A stretch of DNA of 64,000 nt from Tretioscincus oriximinensis (Eukaryota > Chordata > Lepidosauria > Squamata > Gymnophthalmidae), in contig JAJVDF010000193.1 in assembly GCA_022410635.1 (NCBI GenBank), forward strand, positions 134,992 through 198,991. Direction: 5' to 3'. A model generated the notes under the pieces. It did not search any database. It saw only the letters and a list, made by a program, of their open reading frames with translations, and was not told where the DNA came from. The position numbers and the translations under genes are program-made. This document shows, one piece after another, positions 34,608 to 48,660 of this stretch (its first letter is position 1; the number at the start of each line of letters is the position of its first letter).

Positions 34608-36732
34608 ACCAGTCATAAATTNATTTGTATTTCAAGATTCCTCACTTGATAGACAGTTATTTTACGAACTTCTGAATTTCAATATTTGAAAAGGCAAATA
34701 ACTTTAATTTGCACTATACATTTTTGTTTACACTGTAAGAATCTTTTGTTAGGCTTCATGTGGGTTTTCTTCACGTTTTTAGATAGCACATTTCCCTTTT
34801 ATATTACTCATTTCATGCTGTTATGACATAATTTTCNTCCTTTTCCCTTTTTATTACTATGTTTACATGTAATAGTCTCATCAGAGGAATTGATTACTAG
34901 TAGGCTGACTTTTATATTACCCATCTAGATTTCTTCAGTTCTCTCATACTCTGAAAGAGTGAGTAGGCCTTACTTATTTATTACATTTCCATCCTGAACT
35001 CGTTCCACAAATGGCTTGAGGCAGTAAGCAACAATAACAAAAATCCACCATCTCTTAAAACAAATGCACAATAAAGCAATTTTGAAATGTAACAAAGAAC
35101 AACTGTGCATGTTACATACATAAAAAAACAGTAATGCGGTTACATTCAAATCACCATCTGGAACAGTTATATTCAAAATGATAGAGGCATCTATTGCAGC
35201 TTTTAATGGAAATAATTTGGGATATTCCAGAACATTTTCCCAGGCATTTTAAGAATATTCAATAGCATAAGCCTTTAATTGATAATGACACTGAAGAATG
35301 TAGTATTGGTTTTGGGGTTTTTAAAATTTTACTATGGTATTTTAGTTCACTATAAAGCATATTGCTCTTGGACCTTGCCTCCAAAGATGTGAAAGTATTG
35401 AAATTGGTTCACAAAGATATTACAGTGGGATCCTTAATTATATACTAATTCTTATACAATATTGGACAGGAATGTTTGAAGCATAATAAAAATAGCTCCC
35501 ATATTTCTTGTTTTTCTCAACATTGGCCTGAAGAGTGTAAATGGCCCAGCACTGTCTCCCAGGTCATATTATAGTTTGGATACAATTGAACAAATACTGA
35601 AGCTCTCCAAAATTGATGAAGTATTCCTACTGACAGAACTATGTTCTTTCAGGATAGATTCAGACTTCACTTCATTAATGCCAGGTGTTTCATCTTGGAT
35701 GGCTCATCTGTTCATATCTCATGTTCAACCCCATCTCACCCAACAATGCCAAAGTAAGGGCAGAACAGGATGNAATTATATTACTAATCATAGACAAAGT
35801 ACTTCTCTTACAATATCAGAATTCAGTATCCTGGCCTTGACAATCAGCATCTAAGAAATGACTTGAATGAAATATATACGTTATANGAATTGTCTACTAT
35901 GTAACACAGGAAGCAGGGGGCACTATATAAGGTTAATGAGCAGGAGATCTAGATTTATTTCTGATTCACAGTTTTTCATTAATCTGTATTATATTATCAT
36001 TTTCACAACTCCAGGAATTGGGTTTAACAATCAGCTACAGGAAATGGATTTAATTATCTGTTTTAACAACGTGTGTATATAAAATGCCTTATAGAGTTTA
36101 TAGGATGTTGCATTAATCTGTTTTAAAATTCTTAGTATCCATGTTGAAATGAAAAAGAAANTCTTTGATTTTTCAGTAGGATTCTGTTCCTGACATTTAC
36201 CTTTCGTTACATTATTTCCTGATCTTTCAAGTCATTAATCTCTCTTTGCATTAAAATCCTCTTTAACTGTGTTCATTACCTTTCCTGGGAGGGGAACTAA
36301 TTCATATATATGAAATGTTGCCCACTCTTATACCAGCAAACACTTTTGCTTTTAAGGTTCTGCTATTCTACTACATACAGTATATCCCAGTGCTACTTAA
36401 CGATTGTTCAGTAAATGTGATCTCTAGCAATTGGAGATTAAAGAATTTCAACATCTGCTGTAAATCATTTTTACTGATGATGTGCCATACCCTATCTCTG
36501 CAATATCTAGATAGAACTGGGTAAATGTTAGCCATGTCAGAATCCAGATCTAAATTCCTGTTCAAAGCTGCTACCCATTTTTCTGTTGCATGNTAGTAAT
36601 AATAAGTGTTTCCCAAGACTTCTATGCTGAAAAATTGTTGTTACCTTTTATTTTTCCATTAGATAGATTCTCCCTTCTACCCCTCCTCACACTGAGGCTG
36701 CATCCACAATGGTCCCATTTTTAATTCCAAAG

Positions 36733-36766
36733 TCATGTTAGTCTGGGTCCAGAAAATCTAGCACTT
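36733..36766. mobile_element. Short Penelope-like terminal fragment
   Basis: CATGTTAGTCTGGGTCCAGA and a following CTAGCACTTTAG resemble the outer end of the Penelope-like repeats at 31207 and 51378. Only about 35 bp are left. Confidence 0.4.
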
Positions 36767-36773
36767 TAGAACT

Positions 36774-37510
36774 TTAGAAGCTGTACAAAATCATGCATGG
36801 GATGGACAGGGTGAATAGAGAAAAAATGTTTTCTCTATCACATAACTCAAGGACCAGAGGCCACATTTGGAATACTGTGTTCAATTCTGGTCACCACATC
36901 TCTAGAGGGACATTTTGGAACTGGAGAAGGTGCAGAAAAGGGCAACAAAAATGATCAAGGGTCTGGAGCACCTCCCTTACGAAGTCAGGCTGCAATGTCT
37001 GGGCCTCTTCAGCCTTCAAAGGCGACCTCTGAGAGGTGATCTGATTGAAGTGTACAAAATCATGCATGGGATAGACAGGGTGAATAGAGAAAAAATGTTT
37101 TATCTCTCCCACAACACTAGGACCAGGGGGTACTCCTTAAAACTGTTGGGTAGAAAACTGAGACAGACAAAGGAAAGTATTTTTTCACCCAGAGGGTCAT
37201 TGGCCTGTGGAATTTACTTCCTGAAGAGGTAGTGGTAGCTAACAGCTTGGATAGTTTCAAGACAGGACTGAACAGGTTTATGGACACCAAGGGTATAAAT
37301 GGATACTAGGATGGATGTCTGGATGTTGCCTCCGGGATGGAGCAACAGGCAGGACTCCTGAGATACCATTTGCAGGGAGTCATGAACAGGTGCATAGTTN
37401 GCTTTCCTCTGTTCGGACTGCCCAGGTGCATCTGGTGGGCCTCTGTGTGAGACAGAATGCTGGACTTGATGGGCTGNGGCCTTATGCAGTATGGCTCTTC
37501 TTTTGTTCTT
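36774..37510 (+). mobile_element. CR1 LINE 3' ends, two joined fragments
   Basis: A first piece (36774-36866) carries TACAAAATCATGCATGGGAT through the AGAGAAAAAATG region. A second (36867-37510) restarts upstream with TTTGGAATACTGTGTTCAAT and reads LEKVQKRATKMIKGLEHLPY, VRLQCLGLFSLQRRPLRGDL and IEVYKIMHGIDRVNREKMF. The 3' UTR follows to CTTCTTTTGTTCTTATG. The repetition of the same region shows two separate CR1 pieces in tandem. Confidence 0.85.
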
Positions 37511-37765
37511 ATGAAGCTAACAAGAAAAAGGTAGGNGGCCTAAGCTTTCGTACTTCTTCAGATGCCTAGCAACAACTGACTAGGGATCAGACTAAATAAA
37601 GCAAACTGAATGTTGGAATTAGAAACAGAATCACCCACATCTATGTACTTTTCTGTTATTATTTCCAATGCTCAGTTTTCTTTGTATAGTCTGTCCATAG
37701 GCATCTGAAGAAGTAGACTACCTTTTTCTTGTTAGTCTCTAAAATGCTACAAGAGCTCCTTTTTA
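37503..37765. mobile_element. Penelope-like terminal repeats in inverted arrangement
   Basis: The left part has AACAAGAAAAAGGTAGG followed by TAAGCTTTCGTACTTCTTCA. The right part (from about 37682) has GCATCTGAAGAAGTAGACTA then CCTTTTTCTTGTTAGTCTCT, its reverse complement in outline. Only about 110 bp separate them. This looks like a short Penelope-type copy with inverted terminal repeats, of a subfamily different from 51378. Confidence 0.55.
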
Positions 37766-39552
37766 AATGTTATTTCCCCTTATTGCATAGTAAAAAACTG
37801 ACACTTCTATCAGCCTACTTGCAAGATTACTAAGATTTTTTTGTTCTTGAAACCTCATGAAACTTTATTTTGCATAATGTGATCTGCTTCTTTCCTTCAA
37901 AAACCCAAGTGATCTATAATACTGCTAATAAATCACTTTCCTACAGTGACCATTCTCACAGAAAGTATTGCAAGAATTCCTGTGCAACCATCCACGTGGT
38001 CCAGGCAGGGCCACCAAAATAAAGTGATAACCCCACAGAGAAAGTAAAGCTTTAAAAGTTCTTTAAAGAGCTAGAAGGGAAAAGTGGTACCATGTTGCTG
38101 TGGGCAGAAACATGTGTGGCAAAAATATATATAAAATACATTATTATGGTGTTTCAATAGCTCTCCCCAAAAAAGCATTATATGAAAAATAACTAGACAA
38201 ATTTCGCACTCTTGAATTTNGACTTGTTTACTTGAATTGAGCATTATAATCTTAAATGAAAATGTATTTTGTTCACAGATTAATGACAATATACCATGAG
38301 GAATGTGACAGACCAGCCAGTTCTGAAATTCAGTTGTAATTTATCGAGAAGTTTTTCTTTTGCTCAGTTCTGTTGAATGAAATGTGCCACATTTAGGACT
38401 TGTGGGATTACAATGTTTCCATGTCATATGGAGGAACATAGGAACTCCCATATGCTACAGAATAACTATTTTTGCTTCTATCACCGAGCATTTCATGAAA
38501 GAGATTTCATCTAGTGAGGTAACATGCCACACTTTATTTCCCCCTCAGCCATTGATTTGGCTCTCTACATATATACTAGCTGCAACCTCGCAAAGCTTTG
38601 TGGGTTGGGAAGGATTCACCCCATTCCCCCTACTCACTGTCCCCTTCCCCTCCCCTTCCCCCCTTCTCTTATGCCACCCTTCCCCCTNCCCCCCTCCCCC
38701 TGCCTCTCCTTTGCCCCAGGGAATTGGACCTAGTTGNGGAGGTAGGCCAGGGGTGGGTTTAGTGTGGTAGCGGCTGACACGAAATCCTCTGGGAATTGGT
38801 GGATGCTGCACTTAAGGTAGTGGCCTCCCCTGAGCCCAACAAGAACAAAGGGCTCAGTGAGGCAGCGGGGATGACTGAGCCGGACTGGACCTTGCGAGCA
38901 GCAGCGTAATGGTTGCCGCTCGTGAGGTCCAGTCCAGGGGACAATTGTCAAATCACTATTGGTCAGGGGACTGATGGCAATGCCACTAATCCTCTGGCCA
39001 AATGGATTCTGACATGGTGATGTCCGTGAAACATCACACATGTGGCATTTTTTTGTCATGATTATATATATATTACAATGAATTTCAGAGATCTGTTAAC
39101 AACACATCTAGAAAACATTAGGTTAGGGTCATCATATAGAAACCAAGATAAAACTTCACCATTAATGGGTATAGAAGAATTTTCACTAGTTGCAGCTTAT
39201 AATGCTTACAAAATAACATTTTCACACTAATTAAAGATGAAAAGTTTTATCTAGATTTCTAACTCTACATTAGATGTATCAGATCCCCAAAATATATTGG
39301 TGAGGCCTATCTTGGGTCTTAGTTTACTTTATTGTACAGCAAATAGTCTTGAAATAATATTGAGAATCATAAACAAGTATATTGGTGTATTTCAGCAGTA
39401 AATGCGGTATGATTCTCAAGGGACAATGTACTTAGTATATGCATGTGATCACTATGATTTGACAAATGCAAGGCAAANCTGTTCAAGCCCTGGCGTGATA
39501 AAGTCATGAATTACTAGAGAAGAAAAATTAGTCTGCCATGTTTCCCCACAAC

Positions 39553-40208
39553 ACTTTTAGGATTCTGTGAACTGTCAATTGTCACACCAGACGCAAGAAT
39601 ATCTTAGACCACTGCTACACGACACTAAAAGATGCTTATCGGTCCTTACCACGAGCAGCTGTGGGCCACTCTGATCATTGCATGATTCACCTTGTATCTG
39701 CTTACAAACAAAGATTTAAAGCCACAAAACCAACAATCAAACCAGTGAGGACTTGGANTGAGGAGGCAAAGTTAAAGCTACAGACTTGCTTTGATTGCAC
39801 AGACTGGAATATTTTTAAAGACACCTCTGCAGACCTGGATGAACTCATAGATACTGTAACATCATATGTCAGCTTTTGTGAAGACCTNTGTGTACCAACC
39901 AGGAACTTGCGAATATACAGTAACAATAAACCTTGGTTCACAGCTAAACTCAAGCAGTTACGTCATTCCAAAGAAGAAGCCTACAGAAAGGGTGATAGAA
40001 TGCTGTACAATCAGGCCAGAAATGTACTAACAAGGGAGATCAGAGCAGCAAAAAGAAACTACTCTGAAAAAGCTAAAGAATCTATTCTCAACAAATGAAC
40101 CAGCAAACAGCATATATGTATACTGAGAGCATATGCACCAAAGACAAATTCCTTGTGTGTCCAATCACACTTGGCCAATAAAGAATTCTATTCTATTCTA
40201 TTCTATCC
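39553..40208 (+). mobile_element. L3/Rex1-like CR1-group LINE fragment with ATTCT tail
   Basis: From about 39610 the plus strand encodes the endonuclease end and linker: AAVGHSDHCMIHLVSAYKQR, TCFDCTDWNIFKD, VTSYVSFCED, CVPTRNLRIY, NNKPWFTAKLKQLR and AAKRNYSEKAKESI, stopping at 40096. The RT domain is missing. The 3' end has TTGGCCAATAAAGAATTC followed by ATTCT repeats to about 40206. It is internally deleted and non-functional. Confidence 0.8.
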
Positions 40209-42749
40209 AGTGGCTCTTAGGGTACATCACCACCCATGATATACAGCAAGTTGGACATCACCTTCTGTCTATCCCACAAAGTAATGCATGAACAGCATCC
40301 CACCCATAGCAAATGTTCTTTGCCATGGAACAAGCNGCCACCACATTTTATCCAATTCAGGAGCAGACATTTTATAATATCCAGAAAAAAAGCTGCATGT
40401 GTGCCTAATCTTGTGAGATGAGCAGTTCATTGGCTCTTGGCTCACAGAGACTGCTTGGGAATTGTATGCAGGCTCCTGGAGAATGCTGGGGATTGTAGTC
40501 AGATAAGTGCAGTAATGCCTTCTAGGGCTCATCACGTGATGTGATTGTTATGCAGAGCATCCCAGCNGCTTAGAAGCCTTAAGGTAATATGGAGGCAAGT
40601 GGCTAATATGTTTTAAAAAGAAGAAAGAAAGCGAGGAAAACCCTGTCTTGGGGATTTGCCCTCAGAATTCTATAGATGGGGTTTAATCTTTNGTGAAGAA
40701 TTCTGAAGGATTCCAGTAATTCTAAGATGTTTCTGTTCCTTTCTAAATCCTTCCAAATTATAGCTATTGCATTTTCATTAAAATGTAGTTAATTTCTGAG
40801 GATTGTTTCATCATCTTCATCGTAGCATGTTCAGTGATGTGGTACCTGGGGATGAAATCATTCACTGTGTAAGAACCTTCTGCTATCATAAATTCAGCAA
40901 CAGCTGTGGCTGTGACATCTTGGCAGCCTTCGATGAAATAATGAGATGAAACTCATCCAGTGCATAATTAATATGCTTTGTATTTTTGCTTATATTTTTA
41001 TACCCAAAGCTAGCCATACCGAACTGAATTACAACAACCTAGAACTAATTAGTCTTTCTACATGCACATCTTATTAGAAAAAGATCTCTCGCCTGCATTA
41101 AATATATGTGCATGTCTATGTGTGCGTGTACATGAAAATGCTGGAGCTCTTGCAAATTGACATTTCCATAACTCTGACTCACTCTATGAAATTTATGAGA
41201 TGATTTAGGTTAGGGGTGAAAACAGGCGTGTTTGAAGGGTGAGGCTGCTAGTTGTTTGCACATATATTTGCTGCCTGACAAGCTAGTGACTTCATATTTG
41301 CAGCATTTCTTTTCAGAACTGCAGAAATACAGCTCGTCTGGTTTTTATTTATCTATCTTCCACCGTAGAACCATCCATGTTGCAAGTTGATCTGTACATA
41401 AGTTGTGCAGAGCACTTCAGCTGGCTAATATAGAGAAGNGATTAAGTGGGCAATCCATAGTCCTGCACATCAATTTTNACTAAAAGTCATGCAAAGTATC
41501 AAAGGACTATGGAAACTTTGTAAATATATAGTTACAATATGTGAAAAGAGTAATATAAGAATCCGTGAAAGCACAGCTACAGCACTGTGGGAAGCAACAC
41601 TTGTGNAAAATCCTTTAAAATGTGTCTGTGTGTATTACACCCGCACGCTGAATAAAATCATACAGATAATGTAACAACCATGAGAAATGTATTTGTTTTT
41701 CCATGTGGTTTCTTATGGAATGTTGTGGACCAGGATAATGTAGTTCAGTGTGGAGATGGTTATTTCTCTGTTATCTGCTCTCTGAAATGCTTTGCACAAG
41801 GTTAACTATGGGTATTAAAAATGCCAAATTTGTTGGGAAACCTAGATGCATATTCCTCCCAACTTTTAAGATGGAACATAGATAATTAAATGCCAGAAGA
41901 GTTGTATTTTCTGAATCCAAATGCTGCGAATATAAAGTCACTGGCTTGACGGGGAGTAAATATACAGTATATGTGAACAATCGCCAGTCTCGCTTCAAAT
42001 GGGCCTATATTCACCCTTAACCTAAATCATCTCATAAATTTCACACAGTGAATGTGTCAGAGTTATGGAAATGTCAATTTGTGGGAACTCCAGCATTTAC
42101 TTGTGCACATAGATTTAGGTTGTATTTTGCCCGTGGGCTGTCATTTATCTATTTATTTACTTTTTATTTATTTTNCTCCCCCTCTTGCCTCAGCTACTCT
42201 GGGTTTTATAATAATGAAAAGCAATAAAAAATTAATATTTTCTTAGTACTTCTTAGTACTACTGGTATCTATGTTTTGCCTAAATATGGCCCTGCAATAC
42301 ATAAACATTCATGCATATTTAACATTATGCAGAGAATAGTTCTTTTTTGAACTTTTTATGAACTTTTTATGAAGTACAGGTAGAAATACTTATTAGTTCT
42401 AGGTTGTGATTCTGTTTGATATGGATAAATTTTCATATAAAATACAAGAACACAAGTGTATCAGTTAGGGAACTAGTTGTCCATGGGTCAGGGTAAAAGT
42501 CTCCATATTTGGAATATGCCAGCGATAAGGTGCAAGGACAAGACACAATGGCAGTTAAGAAGCCAGTACGACTACTTAAGCGAATATATGATTTTTGAAC
42601 TGATCAGAAAAAAGAAATTATAGAGAGGTGGATTTATTAATAGGACAACATGGGCACAAATGTGGAACAAGCTCATAGTCTGAAGGTTAGGTTAAGAACT
42701 TTGATGTTTCATGAGAGATATTGGCGTTAATAGCCTATGCATCAACCAT

Positions 42750-42950
42750 GGAGAGAGTTAAGTGCCCTCTACTGNCCTTGGCTTCATCCAAACCAGCTAT
42801 TCAAAAGCAAACACAAGTAAACAAATGGGTACCATCACAAACATTTTGGAGAAGATAAAATAGATGTAAGCCTTAGGGCAAAAAATAACCACGTAAGCTG
42901 CTCTGATTCCCTTTGTGGGAGAAGAGTGGGGTGTAAAAAACTGATACTTC
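42750..42950 (+). mobile_element. tRNA-derived SINE, 5' truncated
   Basis: The body AACCAGCTATTCAAAAGCAA through TGTAAGCCTTAGGGCAAAAA and GTGGGGTGTAAAAAACTGAT matches the SINE family. Its TTC tail has grown into the pyrimidine tract that follows. Confidence 0.75.
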
Positions 42951-43292
42951 TTCTGCTGCTGCTTTTTCTCCTCCTCCTCCTCCTCTTTCTCTTTCTCTTT
43001 CTCTTTCTCTTTCTCTTTCTCTTTCTCTTTCTCTTTCTCTTTCTCTTTCTCTTTCTCTTTCTCCTTTTCCTTTTCCTTTTCCTTTTCCTTTTCCTTTTCC
43101 TTTTCCTTTTCCTTTTCCTTTTCCTTTTCCTTTTCCTTCTCCTCCTTCTCCTTCTCCTTCTCCTTCTCCTTCTCCTTCTCCTTCTCTTTCTCTTTCTCTT
43201 TCTCTTTCTCTTTCTCTTTCTCTTTCTCTTTCTCCTACTTCTCCTACTTCTCCTACTTCTCCTACTTCTCCTACTTCTCCTACTTCCACTTC
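42951..43292. repeat. Long polypyrimidine satellite-like tract (about 340 bp)
   Basis: Successive blocks of CTTTCT, CCTTTT, CTCCTT, CTTTCT and CTCCTA repeats lie on the plus strand with almost no purines. The tract starts at the SINE tail. Long open frames in it are low-complexity artefacts. Confidence 0.95.
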
Positions 43293-43299
43293 TAATTTT

Positions 43300-43545
43300 T
43301 CTTTACTATATTCACTTCAGGGACTATCAGATTAACATAAAGAATCGCAGTAATTCTATATCAATTTAACTATCTTTCTTCCCTTTCCCATGCTGTCAAT
43401 TGGGGTGACTGGGGTAGGAGGGAGAGTGGCTGGTATAGGGTTTTTATTTCGTATTTGTATTATTGTTGATTTCGTACATTTGGAATACAGATTGTTTGTC
43501 TTATGTTTGTTGTGCTAAAAGGAAATAATAAAAATAATAACACCA
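43300..43545 (+). mobile_element. Probable L1 3' UTR/tail
   Basis: A G-rich segment (GGGGTAGGAGGGAGAG at about 43410) is followed by an A/T-rich UTR and a tail GGAAATAATAAAAATAATAA. The layout matches L1 3' ends at 5038 and 55480, but no ORF2 sequence is present. Confidence 0.45.
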
Positions 43546-44146
43546 GGCCTGGTTGCTAGTTTCAAAGCCTTGGAACAACATTCAAGGCAAAGCCCAGCCT
43601 TTGAAGATTTTGAGGGTGAAAGTTCACAATCTATGAAATTTCCAGAAGGTGTCATTGTAATGACATATCCATTTCTGGCAACACGTTTTGGTGTGTTCAC
43701 TGCCAAATTCTGCACCCAACTGTATACAAAATTAAAGTGCATGCTTTCCACGTGCCCTTTAGTTTTTGAGATACAGATGGTAATCTGATTGTGGATTACT
43801 TTGAAGAAATCCATACTTGAACCAGAATACAGTAACATTTTGAGCACTCTGTCCGAGTCCATAGTTTAGTCCACTACAAGCAAGGCCTGCTAATGTGGGG
43901 AGGAAGGACATCTCCAGGGCATATAGACATAGTTATCTAGACCAGAATATGGTCTTATCTATCAGCCATTGGGGAAAGAACCCTCAATTTTTCCACTATA
44001 TTGTCAAGATATGCCTCAAACCTGCTTCTTCAAACCATCGCTTCCAGGCTTGCTCTGTGAAATGATAGCATTTGTTTATTCAAAATCTTATTCTACTGAC
44101 AGGTACTTCCTACTGTTACAAGATTTAGCTTAATCATTTGTCACAG

Positions 44147-44541
44147 ACTGCATCCACACTCTTGCTATGATTACACTACAAGTNATCATCACATAGTAAA
44201 TAGTTTACACAATTATCATTTTGCTCCTCAGATTACTGGTCTGCAGTGGTGCAAGGACGATAAGATGTATATACTTCTCACCAATGTCTGCTACTGCACA
44301 TCCAGATATTTCACCTGTACAGACTACCCAGATGTGCTTGCTTGGCACAACTTATGCATGCACAGTTGCACATTTTAGTGGCCATGTGCATTATAGTGTG
44401 CACATGGGTGTTGCCCATGTGTTGTAATGTGGCACAAATAAAGCATTTTGTCACACTTTCCTTATGCCTGCATAGAGTGAATGCTGCTAAACTATGTGAC
44501 AGTCACACCATACTAGCATAAAGTGAGTGGATGATGCATCC
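44147..44541. mobile_element. MITE-like element with imperfect inverted ends
   Basis: The left end CTGCATCCACACTCTTGCTA and the right end ACTAGCATAAAGTGAGTGGATGATGCATCC form a weak inverted pair. A similar right end (CATACTAGCATAAGGAAAGC) occurs near 57655. No coding content. Confidence 0.4.
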
Positions 44542-45324
44542 AGGAAGCTGGATATACATATAAGTATATGAATATCTGTGCAGGTTTTATAAATATGTTA
44601 TGCTAATCAAAGTTAAGAGATGGGAGTTCTAAGATATAGAATGTGCAGCGTTTGATAATGCGAAATAAACACTGCAAAAATTAAGTAAGCAGCATTATAA
44701 TAAGCCTATGAAAGATAATAAGCCTATGAAATGATTTTCTCTTTTAAAGTTTTAAAACAGAACTTTATTGTATACTAGAAGTATTTTATACATATCCACA
44801 GTTTAGCCTTCTGAATTATTCTGTAAATTCTGCTGTATAGTAATATATTTCTTTTCACAGTGCTTGAAATCATTACTCTTACAGCATAGTTTAAGTTTCA
44901 TCAGCAGTCAACAGAGTGTAGCAGTGAATATCTTGAATTGTATAGAAATTCATGAACGATGCAGTGTATAAGTTATTGTGACCTCCAGGGAAGACTGTCC
45001 AGTTTTACTAGCTTATTAAATCACTATCATGACTGTGCTGTCTTCAGCTGATTGAAAAATCCCCAAGGTCACCCAAAGCCTGTGCAAAAAAATAATTATT
45101 TGCTTCACTAGACATTTTTAATGCATGATCCATGGTAGCATGACACAGATCACAACAAATGTAGTGTGGAAGCACATTAAACCAGAACATCCACTTGTTT
45201 AGCAAAACGTGAGTCCCACTGAATGTTTTATAGCACTTAATTCCAGTTCATTTGTATATAGACTAACATTATTGCAGGTAGAATTCAAAATAGCCATATA
45301 GTCTGAGTTCTGAATGTCTTAGAA

Positions 45325-45680
45325 GAAACTAACAAGNAAAAGGTAGGTAGCATCGGTTTTTACAGACAACTCTAGTTGTCTTTAGTTCTTAGAGTTTTAT
45401 TCACCTGCAGTTCTTTTGGAATGATATCATCTTGTTTTCACTTCTTAAGAAAGAAGGTGTCTGTAGTACCTGGGCAATGTTTCTGGAGAAGTTGTTGGAG
45501 TTCCATTCCATCTGGATAAATCTGGTACTTTCCATTGTGCTACAATCCAAAGAAGTAGCCGTGTTAGTCTGGAGACAGAATTTCTAGTAAACAGGTCTCA
45601 CAATACCATAGAGACTTAGGAGGGTCGACATCATGAGCTTTCATAGAAAAGTCTACTTCTTTAGATGCAAGAAATCAAAA
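45325..45680 (-). mobile_element. Decayed Penelope-like terminal repeats
   Basis: CTAACAAGNAAAAGGTAGG at about 45328 matches the subfamily at 37503. From 45550, GAAGTAGCCGTGTTAGTCTG through ATGAGCTTTCATAGAAAAGT and CTACTTCTTTAGATGC is the outer end and hammerhead-like core region in decayed form. Confidence 0.5.
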
Positions 45681-48660
45681 TCTGTATAAGTATAGAAAGG
45701 CCCTTAACCTTCTACCAAACCATTTCTCAGTTTTTTAGCGCTTATATAGGCAAATTTCCCTTTCTGTTGCCACCATGCTTAAAAATTCCAAAAACCTCTC
45801 CCTTGTAGGAGGTAATCACCATTTGTCTCCTTTAATAAAATAACTGAATAATCACAGTAAGAATAATGTTGTTGGTAACCTTCAACTATTGTTGAAGGAC
45901 ACCAGTGATATCCAAGGGCACCAGATAACCTGATTGTATTGGACATTAGCTAGCACTACAGATAACATCTCGGCTGAATTCTCACTGGAATAAAAAAATG
46001 TATTAGAAGAAGAGTGAAAGCAGAGTCACCCCATATTGGCTACACATGGGATGCAAGATTCCAGTTTCGCTTNGGAGTAACTGTCCCCACTATAGGAAAA
46101 GCTGGTAGTTGCTTCTGTTTACTCTTGCACTTCTAGGCCTGCTGAAGCAAATTAGCCCCATTCCATCCCCTCTAGATGAGCTTCTATCCTTGTCTCCATT
46201 CTCTCAGGTGTACTAAAGCAAACTGGTCCCAGACAAACCACCACTGACCTATCCTCCCCATAGCTGAAACAGATTTCCTGGTCTTCCCAAAGGAAACAGT
46301 ATTGCTCCTGTCTCCTTCTGCATCTGGGCTTAGCTTTTGGTTAGAATATTATCTATCTCTTACTGTTTACAAAATGGGCTTCCAAAATTCTGCCAAGGAC
46401 AAGCTATTATTGTAACCTAAATGCAATGTTTATTCACCAACATTTGGCTATGATGAATGCTTTGCCACTTGACAAAGCCCCATATTTATTTCTACAAAAA
46501 ACAAGCTCGATCATTTTTCTTCCCACTTACTTTTAAGCACTAACTATTCCTAAGAAAATTCCAGTATAACAATTGCTTTTCACTGGAGACCAGACTTTGC
46601 TTAAGAGTACAGAAATGGCTGTCCAATTGTAGCTAAATCTGAATAGAGTGTTAAGTGCAGCCTTTCATCGTCAACATCATGTGGCACATAATGAAATGCC
46701 AGCTGGAATTCAAGAAGGACAATCAGCATTATGGAACCTATGTGAAGACTCTACATCTGTCAAATAGAAATAAGACTCCTATGTGCCAACAGGGTTTTTT
46801 TTTTCTCCTTCCAGTTTGAGCTTTTGATGTATACGAAATGATTTGACAAAGCATTTGAAAGGCACTACCAAAGCATGCAACCTAACAAGGAAATCTAAAA
46901 AAAAAATACAGGACATTACAGTTGCCAACATTTATACAATTTAAAGCCTTCCTATTTAGGCATTTCNTTATATAGGTATGCTTCATTAAAAACAAAAACA
47001 AAAACTTGAAACTACTGGAGAATTTTTTTCAAAACCTCACTTTGATCACTGATGATGATTCCACAGGAAAACAGAGTCAGTGCCTGCTCCGCTTGCAGAT
47101 TTACTGGTAATTCAGAAAAAGATACAGGCAGGTCTACAAATCTAATGTTAAGTAGCTTCCCAAATAGGATTGTAGTTTATCCAGCATGAATGGAACATAT
47201 CAGCAGTAGTCCAGGATCTCACAAATCTAAACAAACGAAGTGGACTTATGGTTCCTTGCACTGGATCTAATGTAAGTGTAGAAAGGTTCTAAGAACCTTG
47301 TTCACATCTTTGGTCAGTCAATTTTCAATGCACTTTCTGAGTGACAGAAAATAGCAGCAAAGTGGTAAGATATTTTCCTTTGGGAATCTCTAACACAGAA
47401 TTCTCCATCTCTTTGGTTTTGATAATGTGGAAAGAAAATAACTGTTCACATTGCTGATGTTTTTTATTTTGAAAGATGATTAAAATTTAGGGGTGAAGGC
47501 TTAAGAACCAAGATAACATGAAAAAGTTTCAGTATCTTTCACCTAAGCAGATTTTGATTTTTTTAAAAAATCAGTCAATGGGTATTAATTATGAACTGTG
47601 AATTCAAATTAAATACATTGATACCTTTATATTTCTCTGTAAATTAGTTTAGATAGACAAATTATCATCATGACAATACCATATCTTTCTTTGTAAGGAA
47701 GTCTGGCTGTGTCTGCACTACTGGACCAGCAGCCCCCCAGAATGTCTCATCTGCATTGCTANCTAGTCTACCAGAAAACAATACTTCCTGGTAGAATACT
47801 GTGTGTGCACAGCACAAGGCAATGGACTGAGCATCAACATGGATATGATTCCATAGCTTGCCTCAACCAGAAAGTGATCTAGGAAACATCGCAAAGTACA
47901 GACCAGCTCAGCCAATTATTTACAGATAATCTTTTGGGATCAAAAAGCCAAGAACCATTTCTTCTCCATGCTTATTCAAGTGTGTTGCTTTCCAGTCACC
48001 TGGCCAAAGCAACTCTGACCAACAACTTCAAAGGCTGGGAATTTTTGTTCCCAACCTCCAAAGTTGGGCTGAGATGGGCTACTTAATCAATTGCCATCTG
48101 TCCACTCTTGGTCTGAATTATTAAGTCCAAGTGATGACTGATCCAATGCACCAAGGACATCTTGCCTTCATAGATCATGATGCAGTCCAAACTATTGTAA
48201 GTGTGTTAGGGTATTCTTTGTCATAGTTTGCTTTTACCCCCCCCCCCCCTTTCACTTTCTTGCTTTCAAACAGCTCTCCTTCTGGTTTCCCTCTTTTTTT
48301 ATTGTAATCACAGCACCAACACCAACAACAAAAAAGACACTACACAACACAATGATTACCCCCCTCTCCCATCCCCCCTAACCCCACCCCCCAAGGTACA
48401 ATTTTATGCAAAAAGTCTTAACTGCATGAACAATATAATGGATTCATAGACAAATTGGTTCTGTCTAGACTACGCTTAGGCAATGAGTGTTTGCCATTTA
48501 GTAGCTCATGCGGGAGTTAGTTGTAGTCCAATGCGTTTCCGTCTTTTTTCCTGAATTAGATCGAATTTCACAAAGTCCAGCAAATAATCAAACCACACCT
48601 GGATAGTCCAGTGGTTTGTAGCCCTTGGCTACAACTAAGTGACCAGCGAAGATAGCATAN

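Noticed and set aside
42873..43369. Open frames rich in GE, KG, RE or FL repeats
   Set aside because: They are translations of the polypyrimidine tract after a SINE.
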